The notes: a model not told the origin generated them from the letters alone. Shown: positions 9,137 through 22,515, counted from the stretch's first letter. The stretch: DNA of 64,000 bases from Defluviimonas salinarum (GCF_026013545.1 NZ_JAPDOG010000001.1:161815-225814); one strand, 5' to 3'. Program-made: numbers and translations.

Positions 9137-11464
9137 ATGTTGGCGGAGCGGCGCGGCGGAGCAAATGTCGGCGGCAGCAAGCGGAGCCGTGTGCGGGCCA
9201 CGCTTTTGGTAACGGCTGCAGCGGCTTGTGGCCTGTTCTTCAGTCAGGCGATGGCGCAGAGTTACGCCTTCTCGAACGTCGTGGTCGAAGGCAACCAACT
9301 GATCGATCCCGCCACGGTCGTGAAGGTTGCCGGAATCGCCCAGGGCGAAACCGTCAGCGATGCCGCTCTCAACGACGCGGTGCAGCGCCTTACGGCCTCT
9401 GGTCTCTTCGCGACCGTGGAACTCGTCCCCTCGGGCAGCACGCTCGTGATCAAGGTGACCGAGAACCCGACGATCAACGTCATCAGCTTCGAGGGCAACA
9501 AGCGACTCAAGGACGAGGATCTCGAAAAGGTCGTGAAGTCCGAGTCGCGCCGGGTCTACTCGGCCGCCCAGGCCGAGGCCGACGCCGCCGCGATCACCGA
9601 GGCCTATACCCAGGCCGGGCGCCTCGCCGCGCGGGTCGAGCCGCGGATCATCAACCGCGGCAGCAACCGCGTCGATCTCGTCTTCGAGATCCGCGAAGGC
9701 CGCGTGACCGAGATCGAGCGGCTGAGCTTCACCGGCAACCGCGCCTATTCCGACCGGCGGCTGCGCCAGGTGCTCGAGACCAAGCAGGCGGGTCTCCTGC
9801 GCAACATCATCCAGCGCGACACCTACGTCGCCGACCGGATCGAGTTCGACAAGCAGCTCCTGACGGACTTCTACCGCTCGCGCGGCTATATCGACTTCCA
9901 GATCCTGTCGGTCGCGCGCGAGTTCTCGCGCGAGCGCGATGCTTTCTTCCTGACCTTCAACGTGCGCGAGGGGCTGCAGTACAAGTTCAACCGCATCACC
10001 ACTGTCAGCGAGTATGAAGGCGTCGATGCGGCCGCCTATGCCGATGTCGTCAGGATCCGCTCCGGCGCGACCTATTCGCCAGTCTCGATCGACACCACGA
10101 TCAGCCGGATGGAGGCGATCGCCCTTCGTCAGGGCATCAACTTCATGAACATCGAGCCGCGCATCACCCGCAACGAGCGCAATCAGACGCTCGATGTGAC
10201 CTTCGCGCTGACCAAGGGGCCGCGCGTCTTCGTCGAGCGGATCGACATCGAGGGCAACGCCACGACGCTCGACCGCGTGATCCGGCGCCAGTTCAAGACC
10301 GTCGAGGGCGACCCGTTCAACCCGCGCGCGATCCGCGAGGGGGCCGAACGGACCCGGGCGCTCGGCTATTTCGAGACCGCCGACGTCGAGGCCCGTCCTG
10401 GCACCGCGGCCGACCAGGTCATCGTCGACGTCAACGTCGAGGAAAAGCCCACCGGCTCGCTGACCTTCGGCGCGAGCTACAGCGTCTCGGACGGTGTCGG
10501 CTTCCGGATCGGCCTGTCGGAAGACAACTTCCTCGGCCGCGGCCAGTTCGTCAGCCTCAACCTCGCTGCCGGGGCCGATACGCGCGACAGCTCGTTCACC
10601 TTCGTCGAGCCGGCGCTCCTCGGGCGCGATCTGAAGTTCCGCTTCACCGGCTTCTACAGCACCTCGGAGAACGACAACTCGTTCTATTCGACCAAGCGGG
10701 TCGGCATGTCGCCATCGCTCGAGTTCCCGGTCAGCGAACTCGGCCGCTTCGAGGTGCGCTACAAGATCTCGGACGACAAGGTCTACAAGGTCTCCGCCAA
10801 CTCCTCCAGCCTCCTGAAGGCCGACGAGGCGCGGGGTTCCGAACTCACCTCGGCGCTCGGCTACGGCTACCGCTACGACACCCGGATCGGCGGGATCGAT
10901 CCGAACCGCTCGTTCTCGCTGCGCTTCGACCAGGACTTCGCGGGCGTCGGCGGCGACATCCAGTCGATCACCTCGACGGGCCTCGCGACCTACCAGATGA
11001 AGGCGTTCCGCGAGGAGATCACCCTCAGGGCGGAACTCGAGGGTGGCGCCGTCGTCACCCAAGGCGGCGACAGCCGCGTCATCGACCGCTTCAGCGGCAA
11101 CGGCAAGGTGCGCGGCTTCGAGCCGAACGGCTACGGCCCGCGCGACCTGACCGTGCCGAACCAGGACGCGCTCGGCGGCAACTTCTTCGCCGCGGCACGG
11201 GTCGAGGCCGAGTTCCCGCTCGGCCTGCCGGAGGAATACGGCATCACCGGCGGTCTCTTCGCCGATATTGGCTCGGTCTGGGGGCTCGACAATACGCTTG
11301 GCGGCGCGATCGACGACAGCATGAGCCTGCGCAGCTCGATCGGCGTCTCGGTTTTCTGGGACACGGTCCTCGGCCCGCTGCGCTTCAACTTCTCCAAGGC
11401 GCTCCAGAAGGAAGACTTCGACCAGGAGCAGAACTTCGACCTGACGGTTTCGACCCAGTTCTGA
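9137..11464 (+). CDS. bamA: Outer membrane protein assembly factor BamA
   Basis: Omp85 family core of the BAM complex, which inserts beta-barrel proteins into the outer membrane. The 775-residue precursor starts at ATG 9137 behind CGGGAGCAG. It has a signal peptide ending AMAQS, five POTRA-type repeats (for example FSNVVVEGNQLI, then INVISFEGNKRL) and a C-terminal barrel ending in Phe (DLTVSTQF). A longer upstream frame is not supported. Its last base overlaps the first base of skp (TGATG). The following skp, fabZ and lpx genes match the usual bamA neighbourhood, but lpxD is missing. Confidence 0.97.
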   Translation: MLAERRGGANVGGSKRSRVRATLLVTAAAACGLFFSQAMAQSYAFSNVVVEGNQLIDPATVVKVAGIAQGETVSDAALNDAVQRLTASGLFATVELVPSGSTLVIKVTENPTINVISFEGNKRLKDEDLEKVVKSESRRVYSAAQAEADAAAITEAYTQAGRLAARVEPRIINRGSNRVDLVFEIREGRVTEIERLSFTGNRAYSDRRLRQVLETKQAGLLRNIIQRDTYVADRIEFDKQLLTDFYRSRGYIDFQILSVAREFSRERDAFFLTFNVREGLQYKFNRITTVSEYEGVDAAAYADVVRIRSGATYSPVSIDTTISRMEAIALRQGINFMNIEPRITRNERNQTLDVTFALTKGPRVFVERIDIEGNATTLDRVIRRQFKTVEGDPFNPRAIREGAERTRALGYFETADVEARPGTAADQVIVDVNVEEKPTGSLTFGASYSVSDGVGFRIGLSEDNFLGRGQFVSLNLAAGADTRDSSFTFVEPALLGRDLKFRFTGFYSTSENDNSFYSTKRVGMSPSLEFPVSELGRFEVRYKISDDKVYKVSANSSSLLKADEARGSELTSALGYGYRYDTRIGGIDPNRSFSLRFDQDFAGVGGDIQSITSTGLATYQMKAFREEITLRAELEGGAVVTQGGDSRVIDRFSGNGKVRGFEPNGYGPRDLTVPNQDALGGNFFAAARVEAEFPLGLPEEYGITGGLFADIGSVWGLDNTLGGAIDDSMSLRSSIGVSVFWDTVLGPLRFNFSKALQKEDFDQEQNFDLTVSTQF

Positions 11465-12060
11465 TGCGCAGGCTGCGGGCGGCGATCCTTGCGGTACTCC
11501 TGACGGCGGGCGGCCAGCCTGCTCCGGCGCAGGAAGCGAATGCCGAACCCGTCGCAAGCCCTGTCCTGACGCTCGATCAGGAACGCCTCTTCGCCGAGTC
11601 GCTTTGGGGCAAGCGCGCCGCGCAGCGGATCGAGGCCGCCTCGACCGACCTCGGCGCGGAGAACCGGCGCATCGAGGCCGAACTGACCGCCGAGGAGAGG
11701 GCGTTGACCGACCGCCGTCCGACGATGGCGGTCGAGGAGTTTCGCGCCGCCGCCGACGCTTTTGATGCGAAGGTAACCGAGATCCGCCGGACGCAGGACG
11801 CCAAGGCGCGCGAGATCGGCCGTTTGCATGAACTCGAACGCCAGCGGTTCTTCGCCGCTGCTTTCCCTGCATTGCGCGACGTATTGCGCAACCGCGGCGC
11901 GGTCGCGATCCTCGATTCCCGGGCGATCTTCCTTGCCGCCGACGTGATCGACGTCACCGACGAGCTGATCGCGCGTGTTGACGCGGATATCGGCGCCGGG
12001 ACCGATGCGCCGGTGCCGGACGCGCCGGAGTCCGACGGTACGGCCCAGGACGGCAACTGA
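11464..12060 (+). CDS. skp: OmpH/Skp family periplasmic chaperone
   Basis: Periplasmic holdase that escorts unfolded outer-membrane proteins to BamA. The 198-residue precursor has a short signal peptide ([20 protein letters not shown]), then the Skp start [20 protein letters not shown], and a long charged coiled-coil region (about residues 55-130). The C-terminal Asp/Pro-rich tail is longer than in E. coli Skp. Overlap with bamA by one base indicates coupling. Confidence 0.88.
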   Translation: MRRLRAAILAVLLTAGGQPAPAQEANAEPVASPVLTLDQERLFAESLWGKRAAQRIEAASTDLGAENRRIEAELTAEERALTDRRPTMAVEEFRAAADAFDAKVTEIRRTQDAKAREIGRLHELERQRFFAAAFPALRDVLRNRGAVAILDSRAIFLAADVIDVTDELIARVDADIGAGTDAPVPDAPESDGTAQDGN

Positions 12061-12136
12061 GCGGTCGTGCTTGCCAGTGAAAGGCCGAGTTGTTAGCAAG
12101 GCCGGACCAGTCCAGCCGCGCGGGGGGAGAGACACA

Positions 12137-12595
12137 ATGACCGGCGAAGCGATCACCGAGGCCGATATCCACCTGATCCAGCGGATCATTCCTCATCGCT
12201 ACCCATTCCTGCTGATCGACAAGGTCAAGGACATCGTGGCCAATGAAGGCTGCGTCGGCGTCAAGAACGTGACCTTCAACGAGCCGCATTTCCAGGGCCA
12301 CTTCCCGCAGACCCCGATCATGCCCGGCGTCACGATCATCGAGGCGATGGCGCAGTCGGCGGCGGTTCTGGTCGGCATTTCGCTCGACCTGATCGGGCGC
12401 GACCTTCTGGTCTATTTCATGTCGATCGACAGCTGCAAATTCCGCCGCAAGGTGGTGCCGGGCGACGTGCTGGAGCTGCACATGACCGTGAAACGCGGCG
12501 GCGGAAAGATCTGGAAGTTCCACGGCGCCGCCAAGGTCGAGGGCCAGCTCGCTTGCGAGGCCGAAATCACGGCAATGCTCGACGTCCGGGACTGA
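12137..12595 (+). CDS. fabZ: 3-hydroxyacyl-ACP dehydratase
   Basis: Dehydrates 3-hydroxyacyl-ACP in type II fatty acid synthesis. The 152-residue protein has the catalytic His55 in [11 protein letters not shown] and Glu69 in IIEAMAQSA, and the N-terminal [15 protein letters not shown] typical of FabZ. ATG 12137 is preceded by GGGGGGAGAG. It is one base from lpxA, linking acyl chain supply to lipid A synthesis. Confidence 0.96.
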   Translation: MTGEAITEADIHLIQRIIPHRYPFLLIDKVKDIVANEGCVGVKNVTFNEPHFQGHFPQTPIMPGVTIIEAMAQSAAVLVGISLDLIGRDLLVYFMSIDSCKFRRKVVPGDVLELHMTVKRGGGKIWKFHGAAKVEGQLACEAEITAMLDVRD

Positions 12596-12596
12596 G

Positions 12597-13391
12597 ATGA
12601 CGATCGCCGCGAACGCCCATATCCACCCCGCCGCGATCGTCGAGCACGGCGCAACGATCGGCGAAGGCTGCCGCATCGGGCCGTTCTGCATCATCGGTCC
12701 TGAGGTGACGCTCGGCCGTGGCGTCGAGGTCAAGAGTCATGCGGTGATCACCGGCCGGACCGAGATCGGCGACGAGACGGTGGTGTTTCCCTTCGCAACG
12801 CTCGGCGAGGTGCCGCAGGATCTCAAGTTCAAGGGCGAGGCGACGCAGCTAGTGATCGGGGCACGCAACCGGATCCGCGAGCACGTCACGATGAACACCG
12901 GCACCGCCGGCGGCGGCGGCGTGACGCGAGTGGGCGATGACGGCCTGTTCATGGCCGGCGCCCATGTCGCGCACGACTGCCAGATCGGCAACCGGGTGAT
13001 CCTCGTCAACAACGCCGCTTTGGCCGGGCATTGCATTCTCGAGGACGAGGTCATCGTCGGCGGCCTGTCCGGCGTCCACCAGTTCGTCCGCATCGGCCGC
13101 GGCGCGATGATCGGCGCAGTGACGATGGTCACCGCGGATGTGATCCCGCACGGGCTTGTCCAGGGGCCGCGTGGCGTGCTCGACGGGCTCAACCTCGTGG
13201 GTCTCAAGCGCCGCGGCGCCGGACGCGCCGATATTGCGGCGCTGCGGGATCTCGTCTCGGCGCTCGGCCAGGGGACCTTCCGCGATACCGCGCGCGCGCG
13301 TGCCGAAAGCGGCACCGACAGCCCGCTCGTGCAGGAAGTCCTCGACTTCATCCTCGGCCCCTCCGACCGCTCGTTCCTCGCGCCGAGATGA
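12597..13391 (+). CDS. lpxA: Acyl-ACP--UDP-N-acetylglucosamine O-acyltransferase
   Basis: First committed step of lipid A synthesis, transferring a 3-hydroxyacyl chain to UDP-GlcNAc. The 264-residue protein shows left-handed beta-helix hexapeptide repeats throughout the first two thirds. The catalytic region is GAHVAHDCQIGNRVILVNN, followed by GGLSGVHQFVRIG and a helical C terminus. Its stop overlaps the lpxI start by four bases. Confidence 0.97.
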   Translation: MTIAANAHIHPAAIVEHGATIGEGCRIGPFCIIGPEVTLGRGVEVKSHAVITGRTEIGDETVVFPFATLGEVPQDLKFKGEATQLVIGARNRIREHVTMNTGTAGGGGVTRVGDDGLFMAGAHVAHDCQIGNRVILVNNAALAGHCILEDEVIVGGLSGVHQFVRIGRGAMIGAVTMVTADVIPHGLVQGPRGVLDGLNLVGLKRRGAGRADIAALRDLVSALGQGTFRDTARARAESGTDSPLVQEVLDFILGPSDRSFLAPR

Positions 13392-14212
13392 CGAAGACCG
13401 CGCTCATCGCCGGGCAGGGCGGATTGCCCGTCCATCTTCTCAATGCGCTGCGCCAGAGCGGCGAGGATCACGTCGTCGCCGAACTGGACGGCTTTCCTTC
13501 CGAAGTGGCCGATGCCGATCCGGTGCGGTTCCGGGTCGAACGGCTCGCGCCGTTCCTCGACCGGCTTGCGGATGAGCGAGTGGACCGCGTGGTCTTCGCC
13601 GGCGCGATCCGGCGGCCGCGGCTGGAGCCGGGGCTCATAGACCCCAAGACCGTGACGCTCCTGCCGCGCCTCCTTGGCGCGGTGCAGAAGGGCGATGACG
13701 CGCTCCTGCGCGAGGTCATCGCGATCTTCGAGGACTGGGATTTCGAGGTCGTCGGCGCCGAGGCGGTCGCGCCCGATCTGGTGCCGGGGCCGGGGCTTCT
13801 CGCGGGCGCGCCGTCCGAGGACGACCGCAAGGACGCGGCCCGCGCCGCCGAGATCGTCGCCGGGCTCGCCCCGCTTGATCTGGGGCAGGGAGCGGTCGTG
13901 GCGCAGGGTCTCTGCCTCGCGGTCGAGACCTTGCCGGGGACCGACGCGATGCTCGCCTTCGTGGCGGAACACGCGGCCGGGTTGCGCCGTGATCCGGCCA
14001 AGGCGAGGGGCACCTTCTACAAGGCACCGAAGTCCGGGCAGGATCGGCGCATCGACCTGCCGACGCTCGGCCCCGCGACGGTACGCGCGGTGGCCCGTGC
14101 GGGCCTCGCCGGCATCGCCTGGGAAGCGGGCGGCGTGATCTGCCTCGACCGCGCGGAGATGGTGGCCGAGGCTGAGGCGGCCAACCTCTTCCTCTGGGCA
14201 CGAGAGTCGTGA
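13388..14212 (+). CDS. lpxI: UDP-2,3-diacylglucosamine diphosphatase LpxI
   Basis: Hydrolyses UDP-2,3-diacylglucosamine to lipid X; LpxI (formerly DUF1009) replaces LpxH in many alphaproteobacteria. The 274-residue protein begins with the family-typical LIAGQGGLPVHLLNAL, has VVFAGAIRRP, and ends with GIAWEAGGVICLDR. Its location between lpxA and lpxB, overlapping both neighbours by four bases, is the classic LpxI context. Confidence 0.93.
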   Translation: MTKTALIAGQGGLPVHLLNALRQSGEDHVVAELDGFPSEVADADPVRFRVERLAPFLDRLADERVDRVVFAGAIRRPRLEPGLIDPKTVTLLPRLLGAVQKGDDALLREVIAIFEDWDFEVVGAEAVAPDLVPGPGLLAGAPSEDDRKDAARAAEIVAGLAPLDLGQGAVVAQGLCLAVETLPGTDAMLAFVAEHAAGLRRDPAKARGTFYKAPKSGQDRRIDLPTLGPATVRAVARAGLAGIAWEAGGVICLDRAEMVAEAEAANLFLWARES

Positions 14213-15351
14213 AGATCTTCCTTGTCGCCGGAGAGGCCTCGGGCGACGCTCTCGGCGCCGCGCTCATGGCGGGGCTGAAGGAACTGGCGCCGGGGGCCAC
14301 GTTCCACGGTGTCGGTGGCGCGAAGATGGAGGCCGAGGGCTTCCACAGCCTCTTCCCGATGGAGGAACTCTCGGTCATGGGCCTGATCGAGGTGCTGCCG
14401 AAATATAAACATCTGAAGCGCCGCATTGCTGAAACCGCCGACGAGGTCACCCGGATCCGGCCCGATGCGCTCGTCACCATCGACAGCCCGGATTTCTGCC
14501 TGCGGGTCGCGAAGGCAGCGCGTGCCGCGCATCCGGCGCTTCGAACCATGCACTATGTCGCGCCCACGGTCTGGGCTTGGCGTCCGGGACGGGCCGCGAA
14601 AATGGCGCCCGTCGTCGACCATGTGCTCGCGCTCTTCCCCTTCGAGCCGCCCTACATGGAGGCAGCAGGCATGACCTGCGACTTCGTCGGTCACCCGGTC
14701 GTCGCCGAACCGGTCGCGTCCGCCGAGGCCGCGTCGCGGCTCCGCGAGAACCACATGATCGGCGCCGACCAGCCGCTCCTGCTGTGCCTTCCCGGATCAC
14801 GTCGGGGCGAGGTCACCCGGCTCGCGCCGCGCTTCGAGGAGGCGATCGCCCGGCTCCGCGACCGCGAGCCCAGCTTGCGCGTGGTGATCCCGACGGTACG
14901 CGGTGTGGCCGCTCTCGTGCGCGAGATGACCGCGCGCTGGAAAGTCGTTCCGCTCGTCCTCGAGGAGACTGCCGACAAGCGCGCGGCCTTCGCTGCTGCC
15001 GATCTCGCGCTTGCCGCCTCCGGCACCGTCAGCCTCGAACTCGCCGCGAACCGGGTTCCGATGGTGATCGCGCATGACTTCAACCGCCTGACCTGGTGGA
15101 TGATGAAGCGTGCGGCGCTGATCGACACGGTGACGCTCGTCAACATCGTGACCGAGACCCGCGCGATCCCGGAATTCCTCGGTCCCGCCTGTCAGCCCGG
15201 CCCGATCGCCAACGCGCTCGGCCGGCTTGTCGATGACGCGGAGGCCCGCGCGGCGCAGGTCGTCGCGATGGAGACAACGATGGAGCGCCTTGGCCGCGGC
15301 GGCGAGGCGCCGGGCCTGCGCGCCGCGCGCTCCGTCCTCGCGCATCTCTGA
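14209..15351 (+). CDS. lpxB: Lipid-A-disaccharide synthase
   Basis: GT19 glycosyltransferase that joins UDP-2,3-diacylglucosamine and lipid X into the lipid A disaccharide. The 380-residue protein starts at a GTG overlapping the lpxI stop. Family signatures are LVAGEASGDALGAAL at the N terminus, HYVAPTVWAWRPGRA, and LCLPGSRRGEV. The last gene of the bamA-lpxB block; a long inverted repeat follows. Confidence 0.97.
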   Translation: MKIFLVAGEASGDALGAALMAGLKELAPGATFHGVGGAKMEAEGFHSLFPMEELSVMGLIEVLPKYKHLKRRIAETADEVTRIRPDALVTIDSPDFCLRVAKAARAAHPALRTMHYVAPTVWAWRPGRAAKMAPVVDHVLALFPFEPPYMEAAGMTCDFVGHPVVAEPVASAEAASRLRENHMIGADQPLLLCLPGSRRGEVTRLAPRFEEAIARLRDREPSLRVVIPTVRGVAALVREMTARWKVVPLVLEETADKRAAFAAADLALAASGTVSLELAANRVPMVIAHDFNRLTWWMMKRAALIDTVTLVNIVTETRAIPEFLGPACQPGPIANALGRLVDDAEARAAQVVAMETTMERLGRGGEAPGLRAARSVLAHL

Positions 15352-15359
15352 CCTCATTC

Positions 15360-15444
15360 ATTCATCTTGCTCCAAATATCCCCGCAGGAGGCTCCCGCGG
15401 CAGCCGCCGGACGCTCCGCGCGGGATATTTGGGGCAAGATGAAT
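15360..15444. repeat. Long inverted repeat between lpxB and mnmA
   Basis: Two 23-base arms (15360-15382 and 15422-15444) are complementary except for one position, with a GC-rich centre. It sits between the convergent ends of lpxB and mnmA, so it can act as a two-way terminator. The outer arm word TTTGGGGCAAGATGAA resembles the 23-nt word found 3' of hisI and icd (TTTTGGCAATGAAGAA). Confidence 0.75.
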
Positions 15445-15448
15445 TGTA

Positions 15449-16591
15449 TCAGTTGCCGCGCCAGATCCAGCCGCCGCCAAGGATGCGGCTCGTGCCCGGT
15501 TCGTAGAATACACAGGCCTGACCGGGGCTGACGCCCTCCTCGGGGTCGAGGAGTTCCACCGCCGCTTCGGTCGCTGACAGTGGCCGGATTACCGCCGGCC
15601 GTGGCGGCCGCGTCGAGCGGATGCGGACATTCACGACCCGCTCGGCCTCCGCCTCGAAGGCGCCGTCGCCGAGCCAGTTGATCTCACGCACTGGCACGAT
15701 CCGGGTCGAGAGCGCCTCCTTCGGGCCGACCACCACCCGGCGGGTCTCGGGATCGAGCTTCACGACATAGAGCGGATCGGCCAGCCCGCCGATGCCGAGG
15801 CCGCGCCGCTGGCCGATCGTGTAATGGATCACGCCGCGGTGCTCGCCAAGGACGTTGCCCTCGAGATCGACGATCTCGCCCGGATCGGCCGCGCCGGGGC
15901 GCAGCTTCTCGATCACGCTCGCGTAATTGCCGTTCGGCACGAAGCAGATGTCTTGGCTGTCGGGCTTGTCGGCGACGCTCAACCCGTATTTCGCCGCGAG
16001 CGCCCGGGTCTCGGCCTTGGACGCGAGATGGCCGAGCGGGAAGCGCAGATAGGCGAGCTGTTCCGGAGTCGTCGAGAACAGAAAATAGCTCTGGTCGCGG
16101 TTCGGATCGGCCGCGGCATGCAGTTCCGGCCCGTTCGGCCCGATCTTTCGCTGGATGTAATGCCCCGTCGCCATGCAGTCGGCGTCGAGGTCCTTCGCGG
16201 TGGCAAGGAGATCCTTGAATTTCACGCGCTCGTTGCAGCGGATGCAGGGAACCGGCGTCGCGCCGGCGAGATAGGCATCGGCGAACTCGTCGATCACCGC
16301 CTCGCGGAACATGTTCTCGTAGTCGAGGACGTAGTGCGGAAAACCCATCGCCTCGGCGACCCGGCGGGCATCGTGGATGTCCTGACCAGCACAGCAGGCA
16401 CCTTTCTTCGCGAGTGCCGCGCCGTGGTCATAGAGCTGCAGCGTCACGCCGACCACGTCGTAACCCTCCTCGGCCAGCATCGCCGCGACGACGGAACTGT
16501 CGACGCCGCCCGACATGGCGACGACGACCCGCGTGTCGGCGGGGCGCTTCGGCAGGCCGAGCGAGTTCAGAGGGGGGGTGTCAAGTGCCAT
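15449..16591 (-). CDS. mnmA: tRNA-specific 2-thiouridylase
   Basis: Puts the 2-thio group on U34 of Glu, Gln and Lys tRNAs using ATP and relayed sulfur. The PP-loop [10 protein letters not shown] is near residue 28. The catalytic cysteines are in [14 protein letters not shown] and [11 protein letters not shown], and the motif [14 protein letters not shown] is family-typical. Its length of 380 residues is normal. It is convergent with lpxB and divergent from sciP. Sulfur would be supplied by cysteine desulfurases such as the two in the suf operon. Confidence 0.97.
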   Translation of the reverse strand: MALDTPPLNSLGLPKRPADTRVVVAMSGGVDSSVVAAMLAEEGYDVVGVTLQLYDHGAALAKKGACCAGQDIHDARRVAEAMGFPHYVLDYENMFREAVIDEFADAYLAGATPVPCIRCNERVKFKDLLATAKDLDADCMATGHYIQRKIGPNGPELHAAADPNRDQSYFLFSTTPEQLAYLRFPLGHLASKAETRALAAKYGLSVADKPDSQDICFVPNGNYASVIEKLRPGAADPGEIVDLEGNVLGEHRGVIHYTIGQRRGLGIGGLADPLYVVKLDPETRRVVVGPKEALSTRIVPVREINWLGDGAFEAEAERVVNVRIRSTRPPRPAVIRPLSATEAAVELLDPEEGVSPGQACVFYEPGTSRILGGGWIWRGN

Positions 16592-16710
16592 GGCGCCTCC
16601 GGAGGTCGGGAGGAATATAGGAAAATCGTTGCTACTCTCAAGTCACGGTTTCACCGCGCGTTAAGCCCGTCGGCACAGGCTTGTGGCGGGTGAAGACCGA
16701 GGGGTGAGAC

Positions 16711-16998
16711 ATGTACTTGAAGAAGATCGACGGGCCAAGGGCCGTAACCCTGCCCGATGGCACGGTAATGACGCGGGCCGATCTGCCCGCGCCCGAGACG
16801 CGGCGCTGGGTCGCCAGCCGCAAGTCCAAGGTGGTCAGGGCGGTCAGCTACGGGCTCTTGCCGCTGAAAGAGGCGCTGGAACGCTACCAGCTTAGCGAGG
16901 AGGAGTTCGAATTGTGGCGCGCCGCTGTGGAGCGGCACGGGGAAAAGGGCTTGAAAGTCACGGCGATCCAGAAATACCGTCAACCTTGGGTAGATTGA
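16711..16998 (+). CDS. sciP: SciP-type CtrA inhibitor (DUF1153)
   Basis: Small helix-turn-helix protein; in Caulobacter SciP binds CtrA at promoters and blocks transcription of CtrA targets. The 95-residue protein has the DUF1153 features: a basic segment RRWVASRKSKVVRAV, a helix region LLPLKEALERYQLSEEEFELW, and the C terminus KVTAIQKYR. It lies 85 bp upstream of ctrA in the same orientation, so inhibitor and target may be co-regulated. I saw only a half-site (GTTAA, about 16655) upstream of sciP itself. Confidence 0.9.
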   Translation: MYLKKIDGPRAVTLPDGTVMTRADLPAPETRRWVASRKSKVVRAVSYGLLPLKEALERYQLSEEEFELWRAAVERHGEKGLKVTAIQKYRQPWVD

Positions 16999-17016
16999 TC
17001 GGTTCGCACCGCTACG

Positions 17017-17032
17017 GTAACGCGTGATTAAC
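17017..17032 (+). promoter_or_regulatory. Candidate CtrA binding site upstream of ctrA
   Basis: GTAA at 17017-17020, seven bases, then TTAAC at 17028-17032. This matches the CtrA consensus TTAA-N7-TTAAC with one mismatch in the first half. It lies 52 bp before the ctrA start and would fit autoregulation; an additional half-site (GATTAA) lies at about 17063. Confidence 0.5.
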
Positions 17033-17083
17033 CATTCTGCGGCAGTGTTTCGGTGATCGAAGGATTAAAGCGGAGTGCGCCAG

Positions 17084-17797
17084 ATGCGAATCCTGTTGGT
17101 GGAGGATGACCCGACAACCTCGCGCAGCATCGAGCTGATGCTGACCCATGCCAATCTCAACGTCTATTGCACGGATCTCGGCGAGGAGGGGATCGACCTG
17201 GCGAAGCTCTACGACTACGACCTGATCCTGCTCGATCTGAACCTGCCGGACATGAACGGGCACGAGGTGCTGCGCCAGCTTCGCCTGGCGAAGGTCGATA
17301 CGCCGATCCTGATCCTCACGGGCGCGGATGATACCGAGAACAAGATCCGCGGCTTCGGATTCGGTGCCGACGATTACATGACCAAGCCCTTCCACCGCGA
17401 GGAGCTTGTCGCGCGTATCCATGCGATCATCCGCCGGTCCAAGGGACACGCGCAGTCGATCATCCGCACCGGCAAGATCGGCGTCAATCTCGACGCCAAG
17501 ACGGTCGAGGTCGAGGGGCAGACGGTGCATCTGACCGGCAAGGAGTACCAGATGCTGGAGCTGCTCTCGCTGCGGAAGGGCACGACCCTGACCAAGGAGA
17601 TGTTCCTCAACCATCTCTACGGCGGCATGGACGAGCCGGAGCTGAAGATCATCGACGTCTTCATCTGCAAGCTCCGGAAGAAGCTCGCCGAGGCCACCGG
17701 GGGCGAGAACTATATCGAGACGGTCTGGGGGCGTGGCTATGTGTTGCGCGAACCCGCGCTGAACGAGGCTGGCCGCAGGCTCGCCCTCGGCGCCTGA
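17084..17797 (+). CDS. ctrA: Cell-cycle response regulator CtrA
   Basis: OmpR-type response regulator; a cell-cycle master regulator in Caulobacter and a regulator of motility and gene transfer agents in Rhodobacterales. The 237-residue protein has the receiver domain at residues 1-115 with acidic pocket E7-D8-D9, phosphorylated Asp51 ([11 protein letters not shown]) and Lys in MTKPF. The winged-helix domain includes [19 protein letters not shown] and [17 protein letters not shown] 17084 (MRILLVEDD) is chosen over an in-frame GTG nine bases upstream because CGGAG is well placed and the family starts here. Confidence 0.96.
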   Translation: MRILLVEDDPTTSRSIELMLTHANLNVYCTDLGEEGIDLAKLYDYDLILLDLNLPDMNGHEVLRQLRLAKVDTPILILTGADDTENKIRGFGFGADDYMTKPFHREELVARIHAIIRRSKGHAQSIIRTGKIGVNLDAKTVEVEGQTVHLTGKEYQMLELLSLRKGTTLTKEMFLNHLYGGMDEPELKIIDVFICKLRKKLAEATGGENYIETVWGRGYVLREPALNEAGRRLALGA

Positions 17798-22152
<4,355 letters not shown>

Positions 22153-22157
22153 CATTA

Positions 22158-22193
22158 GTTCTTCATGCGTTCTTAAATGTTCCTAAAAAGTTC
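22158..22193 (+). promoter_or_regulatory. Two tandem SOS (LexA) boxes
   Basis: GTTC-N7-GTTC occurs twice: 22158-22172 (spacer TTCATGC) and 22179-22193 (spacer CTAAAAA), six bases apart. This direct repeat is the established LexA box of alphaproteobacteria such as Rhodobacter sphaeroides. The boxes lie 65-100 bp before the start of the 40-residue gene, the only gene facing them. A TTTACA at 22194-22199 could be a -35 element; a convincing -10 was not seen. Confidence 0.8.
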
Positions 22194-22257
22194 TTTACAT
22201 CGCGTGCGCAATATGAGAACAAATAGGCAACAGAGACGCATTCGAGGGAGTTGCCCG

Positions 22258-22380
22258 ATGAAGACCGATCTGAAATCCGTCCTGATGCGCGCCCGCGGAA
22301 CGCTGGTGCAGGACATGGCGGGCCTTTGCTCGCTCGTCGTGATGCTGCTTGTCGGGCTGCACCTGCCCAGCCTGATCTGA
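22258..22380 (+). CDS. SOS-controlled small membrane peptide (40 aa)
   Basis: No known family recognised. ATG 22258 has a GAGGGAG ribosome site nine bases upstream. The peptide has a basic N-terminal half (KTDLKSVLMRARG) and one hydrophobic segment at about residues 19-40 (MAGLCSLVVMLLVGLHLPS), consistent with a single membrane pass, ending at Ile40. Its promoter region has two LexA boxes and its own terminator follows, so it is a separate SOS transcription unit. By analogy with Caulobacter SidA, a LexA-controlled one-pass inhibitor of division, it could restrain division after damage; this is inference, with no sequence match claimed. An in-frame ATG at 22177 would start within the SOS boxes and is not used. 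Confidence 0.75.
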   Translation: MKTDLKSVLMRARGTLVQDMAGLCSLVVMLLVGLHLPSLI

Positions 22381-22478
22381 CCCCTTACTGCCTCGCGGTT
22401 CTCCGCCCGGAAACGCGCCTATCCCCGAACCCGCGGCTCCCCAAGCCCACGCGCCCGGACACCGGAAATCGCCTCCTG

Positions 22479-22515
22479 CCGCCGCATCCGTGAGGATCGC
22501 GGCGGTTTTTTTTTC
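22479..22515 (+). terminator. Rho-independent terminator after the SOS peptide
   Basis: Stem CCGCCGCATCC / GGATCGCGGCGG (one bulged base) with a GTGA loop, followed by nine T residues at 22506-22514. It lies about 100 bp after the SOS peptide stop, with nothing recognisable in between. Confidence 0.9.

Noticed and set aside
5680-9201. Very long minus-strand open frame (over 1100 codons) across cdsA-dxr-rseP
   Set aside because: It lies opposite four well-supported genes, is Arg/Asp/His-rich without domains, and results from high GC on the opposite strand. The same holds for the long minus frame over bamA (8843-11872).
17075-17083. GTG start nine bases upstream of the chosen ctrA start
   Set aside because: The CGGAG ribosome site is placed for ATG 17084, and CtrA proteins begin MRILLVEDD.
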